Assembly: GCF_006210265.1 (NCBI RefSeq) | Contig: NZ_VCNC01000001.1 | Span: forward strand, 816,843 to 880,842 | Source: Desulfovibrio sp. UCD-KL4C | Lineage (GTDB): Bacteria > Desulfobacterota > Desulfovibrionia > Desulfovibrionales > Desulfovibrionaceae | Length of the DNA stretch: 64,000 nt | Reading direction: 5' to 3' | In this document: positions 17,340 through 25,810 of the stretch, in pieces | How positions within the stretch are numbered: position 1 is the stretch's first letter | Layout: each line of letters begins with the position of its first letter | Notes under the pieces: model-generated | What the model saw: only the letters and a program-made list of their open reading frames with translations | What the model was told of the DNA's origin: nothing | Database searches by the model: none | Made by a program: the position numbers and the translations under genes

Positions 17340-19148
17340 ATGCCGATCACTCCTGAAATCGTACTTGTGCTGGGTGTATTGTTCTTTGTTATATTGTTGT
17401 TTGTTTTTGAATGGGTTCGTGTTGATGTGGTGGGAATTATCGTTATGGTTGGGTTGCCTGTTCTTGGTCTTGTCACTCCGCAGGAGGCGTTCAGCGGGCT
17501 TAGCAGTAATGCTGTTGTGGCGATAATAGCTGTTATAATTATGGGTGCTGGTCTGGATAAAACCGGAATAATGAATCGGTTGGCGAGATTAATCATAACG
17601 TTAGCAGGGAAGAGCGAGAGCCGTGTCAGTGTTATGATTTCCGGAACTGTGGCTATTATTTCAGGGTTCATGCAGAATATTGGAGCTGCGGCCTTGTTTA
17701 TGCCTGCGGCAAGCCGGATTGCGATGCAGACAGGTATTCCAGTTGCGCATATTCTGCTGCCAATGGCGTATTGCGCAATAATCGGTGGTACTTTGACATT
17801 GGTCGGCTCCAGTCCGCTTATCTTGCTTAATGATTTGCTGCTGGTTGTCGGGGGGGGGAAGTATGAGCCTTTCGGGATGTTCAGCATGAGTCCCATAGGA
17901 ATCATATTAGTTATTACTGCTCTTATTTATTTTTTAGTATTTGGAAAAAAGATTCTGCCTGTCAGTAAGAGAAGGGACGTTAGAGGTCCTCTTTCACCTC
18001 TGCTTGATATAACTTACCACAATATTGGAAATGTTTATGAAATGGTTATTCCTAAAAAGGGGATTGAAGAAAAGTCTCTGATCGATTTACAGATACGTGC
18101 TAAGTATGCCTGCACTGTAGTAGCTTCTTATAATCATATCACTCATAAGCGAAATGTCGCTCCTTTGCCAGAGGATTTGCTCAGCCCTGGTGATAGTCTG
18201 GCTGTAGTTGGTATGGATATGTACATAGAAAAATTGTCTGCTGATTTAGGTTGGATCTGCAAAGGTGAACTTAATGTTTTTGCCGATGAACTTTCCCCGA
18301 ATAACGCTGGTATTATGGAAGGTCTTGTCACTCCTCGCTCACGGCTTGTGGGAAAAACAGTGGGAGAATTTCAGTTTCGTCATAAATACGGTGTAACTCC
18401 ACTGGCATTGTTTGCTGGACGTGAAATGATCGTAAGTGATTTGTCTAATCGAGTAGTTGAAGAAGGAAATGCTCTGCTTTTACACGGAAAGTGGAGTGCA
18501 TTTCATCTGTTAAAGGATCAAAATGATCTTGTTTTTACCGAAACGATTCAAGGTGAAATTGTAAGGGAAGACAAAGCTCTGTGGGCTCTTGGATGTCTTG
18601 TAACCTCTTTGTTCATGATTTTGGTCCTTAATGTAACACTGTCATTGGCTTTGTTTGTTGGGGCATTGGGGATGATATTGGGTAAAGTTTTAACGATAGA
18701 TGAAGCTTACCAGTCTGTGGATTGGATGACTGTTTTTTTGCTTGCCGGGCTAATACCGCTTGGTATTGCTTTTGAGAATACCGGGGCTGCAAGTTTAATT
18801 GCGGAAACCTTGATGGGGATACTCGGAGTGCCTTCTCTTACGGTACTTTTGTTCAGCATTGCTGTGCTGACTTCTTTTTTTACTCTTTTCACTTCTAATG
18901 TAGGGGCGACTGTACTGCTTGTGCCGTTGGGGATGAATCTTGCTTTGGCATGCGGCTATGATCCCAGAGTCGCCGCCATGACTGTAGCTCTGGCGGCTTC
19001 AAATACTTTTGTGCTGCCAACTCATCAGGTTAATGCTCTGGTGATGCGTCCTGCAGGTCTTAAACCTGTTGATTACCTTCGGGCTGGAGCAGGAATGACT
19101 TTGCTCTATTTAATAGTGCTGGTAGCTGGTATGATATTTTTCTTTTGA
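17340..19148 (+). CDS. SLC13-family (DASS/ArsB-NhaD) permease with two TrkA-C domains
   Basis: This is a 602-residue inner-membrane anion/sodium symporter-type protein. The membrane half with the family loop GLSSNAVVAIIAVIIMGAGLDKTGIM is followed at about 215-390 by two regulatory TrkA-C (RCK-C) domains (ANNAGIMEGLVTPRSRLVGKTV-like segment). A second membrane block contains SFFTLFTSNVGATVLLVPLG. Related proteins carry sulfate, dicarboxylates or other anions; sulfate uptake would suit a sulfate reducer, but the substrate cannot be read from the sequence. No ribosome-binding site of ideal spacing is seen (GAGGA lies about 13 nt upstream). Confidence 0.88.
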   Translation: MPITPEIVLVLGVLFFVILLFVFEWVRVDVVGIIVMVGLPVLGLVTPQEAFSGLSSNAVVAIIAVIIMGAGLDKTGIMNRLARLIITLAGKSESRVSVMISGTVAIISGFMQNIGAAALFMPAASRIAMQTGIPVAHILLPMAYCAIIGGTLTLVGSSPLILLNDLLLVVGGGKYEPFGMFSMSPIGIILVITALIYFLVFGKKILPVSKRRDVRGPLSPLLDITYHNIGNVYEMVIPKKGIEEKSLIDLQIRAKYACTVVASYNHITHKRNVAPLPEDLLSPGDSLAVVGMDMYIEKLSADLGWICKGELNVFADELSPNNAGIMEGLVTPRSRLVGKTVGEFQFRHKYGVTPLALFAGREMIVSDLSNRVVEEGNALLLHGKWSAFHLLKDQNDLVFTETIQGEIVREDKALWALGCLVTSLFMILVLNVTLSLALFVGALGMILGKVLTIDEAYQSVDWMTVFLLAGLIPLGIAFENTGAASLIAETLMGILGVPSLTVLLFSIAVLTSFFTLFTSNVGATVLLVPLGMNLALACGYDPRVAAMTVALAASNTFVLPTHQVNALVMRPAGLKPVDYLRAGAGMTLLYLIVLVAGMIFFF

Positions 19149-19176
19149 CAAGAAACTTTATTGCTAAACTCTAATA

Positions 19177-19226
19177 TGCATAAAAAAATGCTGGTTATCA
19201 TATGATAACCAGCATTTTTTTATGCA
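19177..19226. terminator. Bidirectional terminator, perfect 50-nt palindrome
   Basis: Two 25-nt arms with the core ATGCTGGTTATCAT are perfectly complementary with no spacer. A7 and T7 runs give terminator function on both strands. It lies between the permease (plus) and a small membrane protein (minus). Confidence 0.9.
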
Positions 19227-19279
19227 ATAGTCTTAGGTTCGAACTTTTTTTACTTATTAATTTGAGAAGTTAATAAATC

Positions 19280-19522
19280 CTAATGTCTTCTTCCAAGTAG
19301 CAAGTGAATATCAATCACATTGATAAAAGCTAAAAAAGCTATAGTAAATAATGCAATACCGATAACTATGTAGAATATTTTGGCGCCTGTTCTGCCCAAA
19401 ACTTTAGTAACAAGTTTAGCTTTTCTGCTGTTGAAGAAGAAACCCCATTCAAAGAAAGCTCCTAGAACAGAAAAGAGACCTACGGCCATGAAAAAGATTT
19501 GTGTAAATGTTTGTTTGTCCAT
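19280..19522 (-). CDS. Small membrane protein, Imm17-like
   Basis: This is an 80-residue protein with two predicted membrane helices (about residues 8-28 and 50-70) joined by a basic loop, NSRKAKLVTKVLGRTGAKIFY. The loop and helix layout resembles the immunity 17 family, small two-helix proteins first described near polymorphic toxins. No toxin is encoded nearby, so an immunity role is not supported by context. No strong ribosome-binding site is visible. Confidence 0.6.
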   Translation of the reverse strand: MDKQTFTQIFFMAVGLFSVLGAFFEWGFFFNSRKAKLVTKVLGRTGAKIFYIVIGIALFTIAFLAFINVIDIHLLLGRRH

Positions 19523-19583
19523 AACTAAAATTATCTCTGTTTTTTATATATTACTCCCCGAATTACAAAGTTAGATTCTTTAT

Positions 19584-19814
19584 ATGGATCATCTTTACAA
19601 AGCAAGTAGAAAGTTTATTTTCTTAATAGATTACGAATTTGTAGTATTACCTATTGTCATGTGGTGCTTTGGAGATGCTTTACAAGTGTTGAAATCATGG
19701 ATTAAGCGATCTAATCGAGAGCCGCATGAAGCTTTTATCAGGCTTTTTCTGCAACCAATGGTGGAAAAACTGAATATAGCTATTACTAATGACCAAGAGA
19801 ATTCTTCAAATTAA
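19584..19814 (+). CDS. Small hypothetical protein
   Basis: This 76-codon frame encodes a product with one hydrophobic segment (about residues 13-33) and an otherwise polar, charged C-terminus. No family was recognised. There is no clear ribosome-binding site before the ATG, but it is 28 bp upstream of the TPR protein on the same strand and could be co-transcribed. It may not be a real gene. Confidence 0.35.
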   Translation: MDHLYKASRKFIFLIDYEFVVLPIVMWCFGDALQVLKSWIKRSNREPHEAFIRLFLQPMVEKLNIAITNDQENSSN

Positions 19815-19842
19815 AAAATCAAACATAAAGGTATAATAAATA

Positions 19843-20265
19843 ATGTCTACAAACAGCTCTGAGCAAAAGAATAAGTGTAATGATGCTTCTAATAAGCTTG
19901 TAGAGCGTCTTGAGGAATGCAAAAATAGTGGTGACTCAAAAGGTCGTGCTGAAGTTCTTTTTGATATGGCACATCTTAGGATTGCAGAAAATAATCAGGA
20001 AGAGGCCTTGCTCTTGATGATAGAAGCCTATTCTTTAGCTAAGGAATTTGGAGAATTGTCATGTCTTTGTCCTATAGGTGAGCTTCTTGGACAGCTTCTC
20101 TATGTCGCAGGCAGTCGCGAGGAAGGACTTAATATAGTTCGTGAATCATATGCTGGTTTTAAAGAAATTGGGGAGGACGATAAGGCGGCTAATATTGAAA
20201 ACCTGTTAGATGCAATGGACGCACATGCCCTTGCTAATCCTTTACCTGTAACGGGTGCTGAATAG
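19843..20265 (+). CDS. TPR-repeat-like protein
   Basis: This is a 140-residue cytosolic helical protein. Two or three degenerate 34-residue helix pairs (AEVLFDMAHLRIAENNQEEALLLMIEAYSLAKEFGE and GREEGLNIVRESYAGFKEIGED-like segments) fit tetratricopeptide repeats, which mediate protein contacts. AAAGG about 10 nt before the ATG is a reasonable ribosome-binding site. The specific role is unknown. Confidence 0.68.
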   Translation: MSTNSSEQKNKCNDASNKLVERLEECKNSGDSKGRAEVLFDMAHLRIAENNQEEALLLMIEAYSLAKEFGELSCLCPIGELLGQLLYVAGSREEGLNIVRESYAGFKEIGEDDKAANIENLLDAMDAHALANPLPVTGAE

Positions 20266-20294
20266 ATTTTTTCTGCATTAAATTAAAAAGACAA

Positions 20295-20328
20295 AAAAGG
20301 CTGGTTATCTCAAGATAAGCAGCCTTTT
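20295..20328. terminator. Bidirectional terminator
   Basis: Sixteen-base arms (AAAAGGCTGGTTATCT) with one mismatch and a 2-nt apex form the hairpin; A- and T-runs lie on both sides. It lies between the convergent TPR gene and chemoreceptor gene. Confidence 0.8.
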
Positions 20329-20389
20329 ACCCTATAATTAGAACTAGTATTTGTGAACTCCAAGGATAATTTTTACTGAGGTAGAGTCG

Positions 20390-21997
20390 TTATTTATCTC
20401 TAAGACTATCCGATAATTCCAGTATGGAATCAGTTGTTAATTCCTGACGAAATGTGCTTGGTTGAGTTTCAATTGAATCACCTAGCCGGAAAAAAGAAAT
20501 GATTTCCTGAAGGTGTTGTGCTTGCCCAAAAAAAGCACTCGCTGTTTTAACCATGCCTTCTGATGCTTGAGCATTACGTTGGATTATCTGGTCTAACTGT
20601 AAAGTGGCTGTATTGAGTTGTTGCGTTCCAGTATTTTGTTCTGCGCTAGCTGAAGTGATATCTTTAACTAACTTTGCTGTTTTACGTATGTCAGGTACCA
20701 TTTTATCGAGCATTTTACCTGCTTTTTCAGCCACATCAACACTGGCTGAAGATAGTTCACTGATCTCTGCTGCAGCAATTCCGCTACGCTCTGCTAACTT
20801 ACGAACTTCGGCAGCAACCACAGCAAAGCCTTTGCCATGTTCGCCAGCACGTGCCGCTTCAATAGCCGCATTCAAGGCTAGTAGGTTGGTCTGACGCGCA
20901 ATTTCCTCAATAATATTAATTTTATCTGCAATCTCGCGCATTGCATCCACTGTTTTCCGGACCGCCTGACTCCCTTCTACTGTCTGCTCTGCAGTTTGAC
21001 TTGCAATTGCTTCAGTAGCTTTTGAGTTTTCTGTATTCTGGAGGATATTACCTGCCATCTGTTCTAAAGAGGAGGACACTTCCTCTACTGAAGCCGCTTG
21101 CTCCACTGCTCCTTGTGATACAGACTTGGACATCGTGGAAAGTCGTCCGCTCCCGGTTGATACTTCTTCAGCAGCTATTTGGATATCTAAAAAAATGCTC
21201 CGGAGTTTTTCAACCATTTCTTTCATGGATGCATAAACTCCCATAACTTTTTGTCCATCGTTGGTAAAAGATAACTGGAGATCACCTTCAGCAATTTTTT
21301 CCGCAATTGATGCAATAACTCCAGGTTTATTGCCAAGCTGATTAATAATGCTGCGGCTCAAAAGCCATGCAACTAGAATTCCCAAAAGCACAGCTATAAC
21401 GGTAAAAGTCAGAATCAGAGTGACAGAATTAGTGTAGGTAGCTAAAGCTTTACTGTTGGCATTTTCGGCTTCTGACAAGGAAATAGCAGTAAGCTTATCT
21501 AGATAATCGCGCATGACCTGAAATTTATTTTGTGCTTCTCCAAGCGATAATTTCAGAGCCAATTTGCGTCCGGTAAGGGAATCTGATTTTCTACCATCCA
21601 CGACTTGCTGGGATACGGCTAGCCATGAGTCGCGGATCTGTTTGTAGTTCGCTATCAACGCGAGGGCTTCAGGATTTTGGGTTAACGCTACATAGCGGTT
21701 AATCCGTTCTTCTACTTGTTTGAGATTAACTTCATAATCCTCCACTAATTGGGAAAAAGCATCAGATTTTGTATTAGTAAAAATCATTGAACGTTCAGCA
21801 ACCAATAATTGATGTAGATCGCGATCAGCTTGAAGAAGGTTGTTCACGCTGGGCAGTGATCTTTCAAAAACATCTTTCAAATTCTTTTGAATAGTTGAAG
21901 CACTATTGTAACCGATATACCCAACGACGCCCAAAAAAACTAAGATCATAGAAAATGACAAGTATAACTTTGTGCGAACCTTGCAATTTTTAAACAT
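20390..21997 (-). CDS. Methyl-accepting chemotaxis protein with four-helix-type sensor
   Basis: This is a 535-residue chemoreceptor starting at the second ATG (21997), which is correctly spaced from AAAGG; the ATG at 22006 overlaps that site. TM1 is at about 10-30. The helical periplasmic domain (about 35-185) contains [19 protein letters not shown]2 lies at about 190-213, then HAMP. The cytoplasmic signalling domain has the hairpin tip [32 protein letters not shown]. It will bind CheA/CheW at that tip. The sensor region is clearly related to that of the receptor at 23077, which is transcribed in the opposite direction. Confidence 0.96.
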   Translation of the reverse strand: MFKNCKVRTKLYLSFSMILVFLGVVGYIGYNSASTIQKNLKDVFERSLPSVNNLLQADRDLHQLLVAERSMIFTNTKSDAFSQLVEDYEVNLKQVEERINRYVALTQNPEALALIANYKQIRDSWLAVSQQVVDGRKSDSLTGRKLALKLSLGEAQNKFQVMRDYLDKLTAISLSEAENANSKALATYTNSVTLILTFTVIAVLLGILVAWLLSRSIINQLGNKPGVIASIAEKIAEGDLQLSFTNDGQKVMGVYASMKEMVEKLRSIFLDIQIAAEEVSTGSGRLSTMSKSVSQGAVEQAASVEEVSSSLEQMAGNILQNTENSKATEAIASQTAEQTVEGSQAVRKTVDAMREIADKINIIEEIARQTNLLALNAAIEAARAGEHGKGFAVVAAEVRKLAERSGIAAAEISELSSASVDVAEKAGKMLDKMVPDIRKTAKLVKDITSASAEQNTGTQQLNTATLQLDQIIQRNAQASEGMVKTASAFFGQAQHLQEIISFFRLGDSIETQPSTFRQELTTDSILELSDSLRDK

Positions 21998-22440
21998 GGT
22001 GTCCATCCTTTAGTCTTATTTTGGATACACTAAGTATATTTCTACATCTATTTCCAGTTATCATGTTTATATGATTAGTTCTTTTTAGAATGTTTTAGAG
22101 ATATTTATAAAATGCTAGTATCTTTATAACTAATTTTTTTTAAAAAAACTACTTAGCCTTTACAAATGTTAAGAAATTATTCTTTTAAAAATTGTTACTA
22201 GCGCAGGGTGCAAATTTTTATTTAGCCCTGAAGTTGATGCATTCTTCATTGGGAGCCGTATAATCAGCCTTTCTAGTTTAAAGTTGCGATTTGTTTTTAA
22301 TACAAAATAATAAAATATTATTTCACTTTTACTCAAAGTGTGTCATGGTTAAACCCTAATACTTACCATCTTTTTTGGTGTTGGTGTCGTTCTTACAGAT
22401 TAACGAAAGCATAAATTGTCAACAGGAGAAAGGTATTGTT
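21998..22440. other. Divergent promoter region of two chemoreceptor units
   Basis: This 443-bp AT-rich gap lies between the minus-strand receptor and the plus-strand Cache protein. A perfect TATAAT is at 22259-22264, in the context GCCGTATAA, one base from the flagellar sigma-28 consensus GCCGATAA. No matching -35 element was found, so the promoter class is undecided. No coding frame was seen. Confidence 0.4.
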
Positions 22441-23001
22441 ATGAAAAAAATAATAATGTTTGTTGTTATCGGGTTGCTGCTTTTCGGGATTCAAATTGCA
22501 TCAGCCGATGAGAAGGCTCCACAGAAAGTTTATGACTTAGCTAAAAGTAAGTTAGCAAGCTATGGAACTGATGCTGTTATAGTCGCGGCTGTTAAGGATG
22601 AAAATGCTAAAGGTAAAACTTTGGATCAGATTAAAAGTTCGGATGAAAAATGGAAGAATACAGCGGGAATTGATGATAATATGAATGCAATGATGAGTAA
22701 CACGTGCGCACACGAACTCATAAAGATTGCCGATACAAGTCCTTCATTCGTAGAAATATTTGTCATGGATGATAAAGGAGCGAATGTTTGTATGACAGAT
22801 AAAACATCTGATTATTGGCAGGGAGATGAAGCTAAATTTCAAAAGTCTTTCGCGGATGGTAAGGGAGAAGTGTTTGTAGATAATGTAGAATTTGATGACA
22901 GTTCTCAGACGTATCTGGTGCAGGTTTCAGTTCCAGTCATGGACGGAGGAAAAGCCATAGGTGCAATCACTTTCGGGCTTGATATAGATAAGATTCAATA
23001 A
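22441..23001 (+). CDS. Secreted single Cache/PDC-domain sensor protein
   Basis: This 186-residue protein starts at the ATG after CAGGAGAAAGG; an upstream in-frame extension lacks a ribosome-binding site. A signal peptide (residues 1-22, ending IASADE) is followed by a PDC/Cache-like fold: an N-terminal helix, then PSFVEIFVMDDKGANVCMTDKTSDYWQGDE and YLVQVSVPVMDGGKAIGAITFGLDI. These strand patterns are normally found in the periplasmic ligand-binding domain of chemoreceptors and kinases. There is no transmembrane anchor after the domain, so it should be free in the periplasm. It precedes a chemoreceptor gene by 75 bp and is probably co-transcribed. Confidence 0.82.
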   Translation: MKKIIMFVVIGLLLFGIQIASADEKAPQKVYDLAKSKLASYGTDAVIVAAVKDENAKGKTLDQIKSSDEKWKNTAGIDDNMNAMMSNTCAHELIKIADTSPSFVEIFVMDDKGANVCMTDKTSDYWQGDEAKFQKSFADGKGEVFVDNVEFDDSSQTYLVQVSVPVMDGGKAIGAITFGLDIDKIQ

Positions 23002-23076
23002 GACCAGCAGCAAGGCTATTGATAGTGTTATATAGATGGGATGACCCTTTTTTTTACGATGAAGAAGGAGGCTGAA

Positions 23077-25107
23077 GTGGGCAAACACAAACAAATAGGT
23101 AAACGACTTGGTATGGGGTTTGGAATATTGATAGCCTTGCTGGTTGTGGCTGGAGCTACTGGTATTATTGGTGCGCAGGTTATTCAAAGCGGTGTCGAAA
23201 AACTCTTTGTTGTTAGACTTCCTGCTATTGATGCATTGATTCAGGCTGACCGTGATTTGCAGCAGTTGCTTGTAGCGGAAAGATCTATGATTTTTGCAAA
23301 TGTAAAAAGTGATAAGTTTAAGGCTCTGGTTGCTGAGTATGACAAGAATCTTGCGCAAGCTAAAAAGCGGGTAGCCACTTTTAAAAAACTTGCTGTCACG
23401 CCAGATGAGTTGGGGCTTCTTGAAGGGTATGAGAAAGCGTATGCAGAGTGGCTTGGTTTATCACAGCAAGTAGTTGAAGGCAGGAAGTCTGACACTAGGG
23501 CTGGGCGGAGAGTCGCGTTGGATTTAACTTTGGGAAAGGCCGCAGTTAAATTTGAAGGTATGCGCGATTATCTCGACAAGTTGACAGAGCTTGCTTTGCA
23601 CTCCGCCGATGAAGATCAGAAGCTTTCAGCTAAAACTTTTTTTATTACTGTTATCAGTATTTTATTGATAACCATAGCAAGTATTATTGTCGGAGTGTTT
23701 CTAGGGCGATCTTTGACTAATAGTATAACGTTGCCCTTGCGTGAAATTCTTGATGTATCTGATTCAATATCCAAAGGTGACTTGACTCGCAAGATTCTTT
23801 ACGTTTCCGAAGATGAGATTGGTAAACTTGCCGACAGTTTGCGGCGAATGCTCTCGGGAGTTATAGGAGAGGGGCAATCAATTAAGCGCGGTATTTCATT
23901 GCCGATGTTTGTAACGGATGACAAGAGCGTGGTCACTTATGTAAGTCCGGCCTTAGCTGATATGGTTAAGGCTTTGACAGGTAAAGAAGCTGATAAGATC
24001 GTTGGTAAAATTTCCATAGGGGATATGTTGCCGGCGAAAGATAATATGTCTGCTTCTGATGTTAATAAATGTCTTTCTTCTAATGCGACCATACAGAATG
24101 AGCATTTATTTGAGTTGAATGGTGAAATTCTCACTGTGCTTGCGACTGTTGCTCCCTTATATGATCTGGATGGAGAAGTTAAGGGGACAATGAGCATAGG
24201 TTTAGATATTACCGAACAAAAGAATCAGACAGAAATGATTCAGAAGCAGCAGAATAAAATATTGAAAGTTGCTGAGCAGGCAACTGAGATATCTGATATA
24301 CTTTCAGAAGCTTCACAAGAGCTTGCTTCGCAGGTTGTGCATGTGGCCAGTGGTGCTAAACAACAAAGTGGGCGTGCTACAGAAACAGCCACATCGATGG
24401 AAGAAATGAGTGTAACAATATTGGAAGTGGCCAAAAATGCCGGAGAGGCTGCAGAAAGTGCTGAAGCAGCAAAAGATAAAGCTGCAGTAGGTGAGGAAAT
24501 TGTTCGCAAAATGGTTGCATCGATTCATGAAGTTGCGTCTATGACTTCTACGATGCATCAAAGTCTGAATAAGCTAGGTTCTCAGGCTCAGGATATCGAT
24601 CACGTTATGAGCGTTATTTCAGATATTGCAGACCAAACAAATCTTCTGGCACTAAACGCTGCAATCGAAGCTGCGAGAGCTGGAGAAGCAGGACGTGGAT
24701 TTGCTGTTGTGGCCGATGAAGTTAGAAAGTTAGCAGAGAAAACCATGCAGGCTACAACTGAAGTAGGTGATGCCGTCAGTTCTATTCAAGTAGGAACTAC
24801 GGCAAGTATGTCCGATATCAGTAGGGCTTCCGAAATTGTCTCTCAAAGCACAGAATTAGCAGGAGAAGCAGGTGGAGCTTTGCATGAGATTGTAGAAATA
24901 GTTGACGCAACCAGAGATCAAATCCGTTCTATCGCTACGGCTTCTGAGGAACAATCATCTTCCAGCGAGGAAATCACTCGTGCAGTAGAAGATATTAGCC
25001 ACATATCCATCAAAACAGCAGATGGTATGGCTGAGGCTGACCAGGCTGTGGAACAACTGGCAAAGTTGGCTAATGAGCTGAAAGCTCTGATTCATAGTAT
25101 GGATTAG
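23077..25107 (+). CDS. Methyl-accepting chemotaxis protein with four-helix-type sensor and PAS domain
   Basis: The best start is the GTG at 23077, 6 nt after AAGGAGG, giving 676 residues. TM1 lies at about 14-36, then a helical periplasmic domain with [18 protein letters not shown] and [12 protein letters not shown]2 is at about 190-212, HAMP next, then a PAS domain (about 270-390; [22 protein letters not shown]). The signalling hairpin contains [39 protein letters not shown]. The PAS may sense redox or a small ligand in the cytosol. The final 20 codons and 3' flank are duplicated at 27896-28070. Confidence 0.95.
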   Translation: MGKHKQIGKRLGMGFGILIALLVVAGATGIIGAQVIQSGVEKLFVVRLPAIDALIQADRDLQQLLVAERSMIFANVKSDKFKALVAEYDKNLAQAKKRVATFKKLAVTPDELGLLEGYEKAYAEWLGLSQQVVEGRKSDTRAGRRVALDLTLGKAAVKFEGMRDYLDKLTELALHSADEDQKLSAKTFFITVISILLITIASIIVGVFLGRSLTNSITLPLREILDVSDSISKGDLTRKILYVSEDEIGKLADSLRRMLSGVIGEGQSIKRGISLPMFVTDDKSVVTYVSPALADMVKALTGKEADKIVGKISIGDMLPAKDNMSASDVNKCLSSNATIQNEHLFELNGEILTVLATVAPLYDLDGEVKGTMSIGLDITEQKNQTEMIQKQQNKILKVAEQATEISDILSEASQELASQVVHVASGAKQQSGRATETATSMEEMSVTILEVAKNAGEAAESAEAAKDKAAVGEEIVRKMVASIHEVASMTSTMHQSLNKLGSQAQDIDHVMSVISDIADQTNLLALNAAIEAARAGEAGRGFAVVADEVRKLAEKTMQATTEVGDAVSSIQVGTTASMSDISRASEIVSQSTELAGEAGGALHEIVEIVDATRDQIRSIATASEEQSSSSEEITRAVEDISHISIKTADGMAEADQAVEQLAKLANELKALIHSMD

Positions 25108-25220
25108 CAGAAATTGGGGGAGAGTTACTAAGGCTCTTCTAAATATATTCTGGCGTGCTTAATAAAAAAAGGTCAATTAACTGTATCAGTTAATCGACCT
25201 TTTTCTTTGACTTTTTTTGG
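25048..25220 (+). repeat. Direct repeat copy 1 (chemoreceptor 3' end and terminator)
   Basis: This 173-bp segment covers the last 20 codons of the chemoreceptor, its stop and its terminator. It recurs at 27896-28070 with two substitutions and one extra base in each of two homopolymers, about 98% identity. The two copies bracket the acyltransferase gene. Confidence 0.95.
25166..25204 (+). terminator. Rho-independent terminator of the chemoreceptor
   Basis: Arms AAAAAGGTC and ATTAACTG pair with CAGTTAAT and GACCTTTTT around TAT, with one internal mismatch; a T-rich tail follows. Confidence 0.82.
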
Positions 25221-25810
25221 GTTTTACGTGGGGGCGGGGTGCGGTCAACCTTTTAACTTTAAATTGATTGTGACAATTAATATCGTGCAGAAATATGGCT
25301 AAGGAAAGAAGACGTAAGCCCTTTATTTGATTTTAATAATTAGTCATCTAGTCGAAAAAATGCACTTACCAATGATGGTTGGTAGAACAAAGTCTTTGGA
25401 GATTATTTCCTAATGCCTTTAATTCAATGTACTCTTGCGTGATGATTATTTTGGATATCTCGTTTAATTTATGTGATGATTTTGTTTATAAAGTTGTCAC
25501 AAAATATATTTATATTATTCGTTAAAAATCATAAGAAGTGAAAATACTTGAAGTTGCTTTATTATTTCTATAAAGATATTGCGAAATAATTAGTATCTAG
25601 ATATTAAATGGAAATATTTTTTTAGTGATGCTTTATTTGTTTATAGGCTATTTAATTTTTATGAGAAAATTTGTAAATATTTTAGCATATCTTACCCATT
25701 TTTCAAAACATATTATATTTTGAATAACATGCAAGGGGTTATTCGAAGAAAGTATGTTGCCTTGAAATTCCTTTTAATAAAATTTACCTTTTGAACATGT
25801 GTTGTAATTT
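25221..25810. other. AT-rich region upstream of the acyltransferase
   Basis: This 590-bp stretch is markedly richer in A/T than its surroundings, without a credible gene or repeat family. It lies inside the repeat-bounded segment and presumably holds the promoter of the acyltransferase. Confidence 0.5.

Noticed and set aside
22259-22264. Flagellar sigma-28 promoter for the Cache-chemoreceptor unit
   Set aside because: The -10 context GCCGTATAA has an extra base and no TAAA-type -35 element at the right distance.
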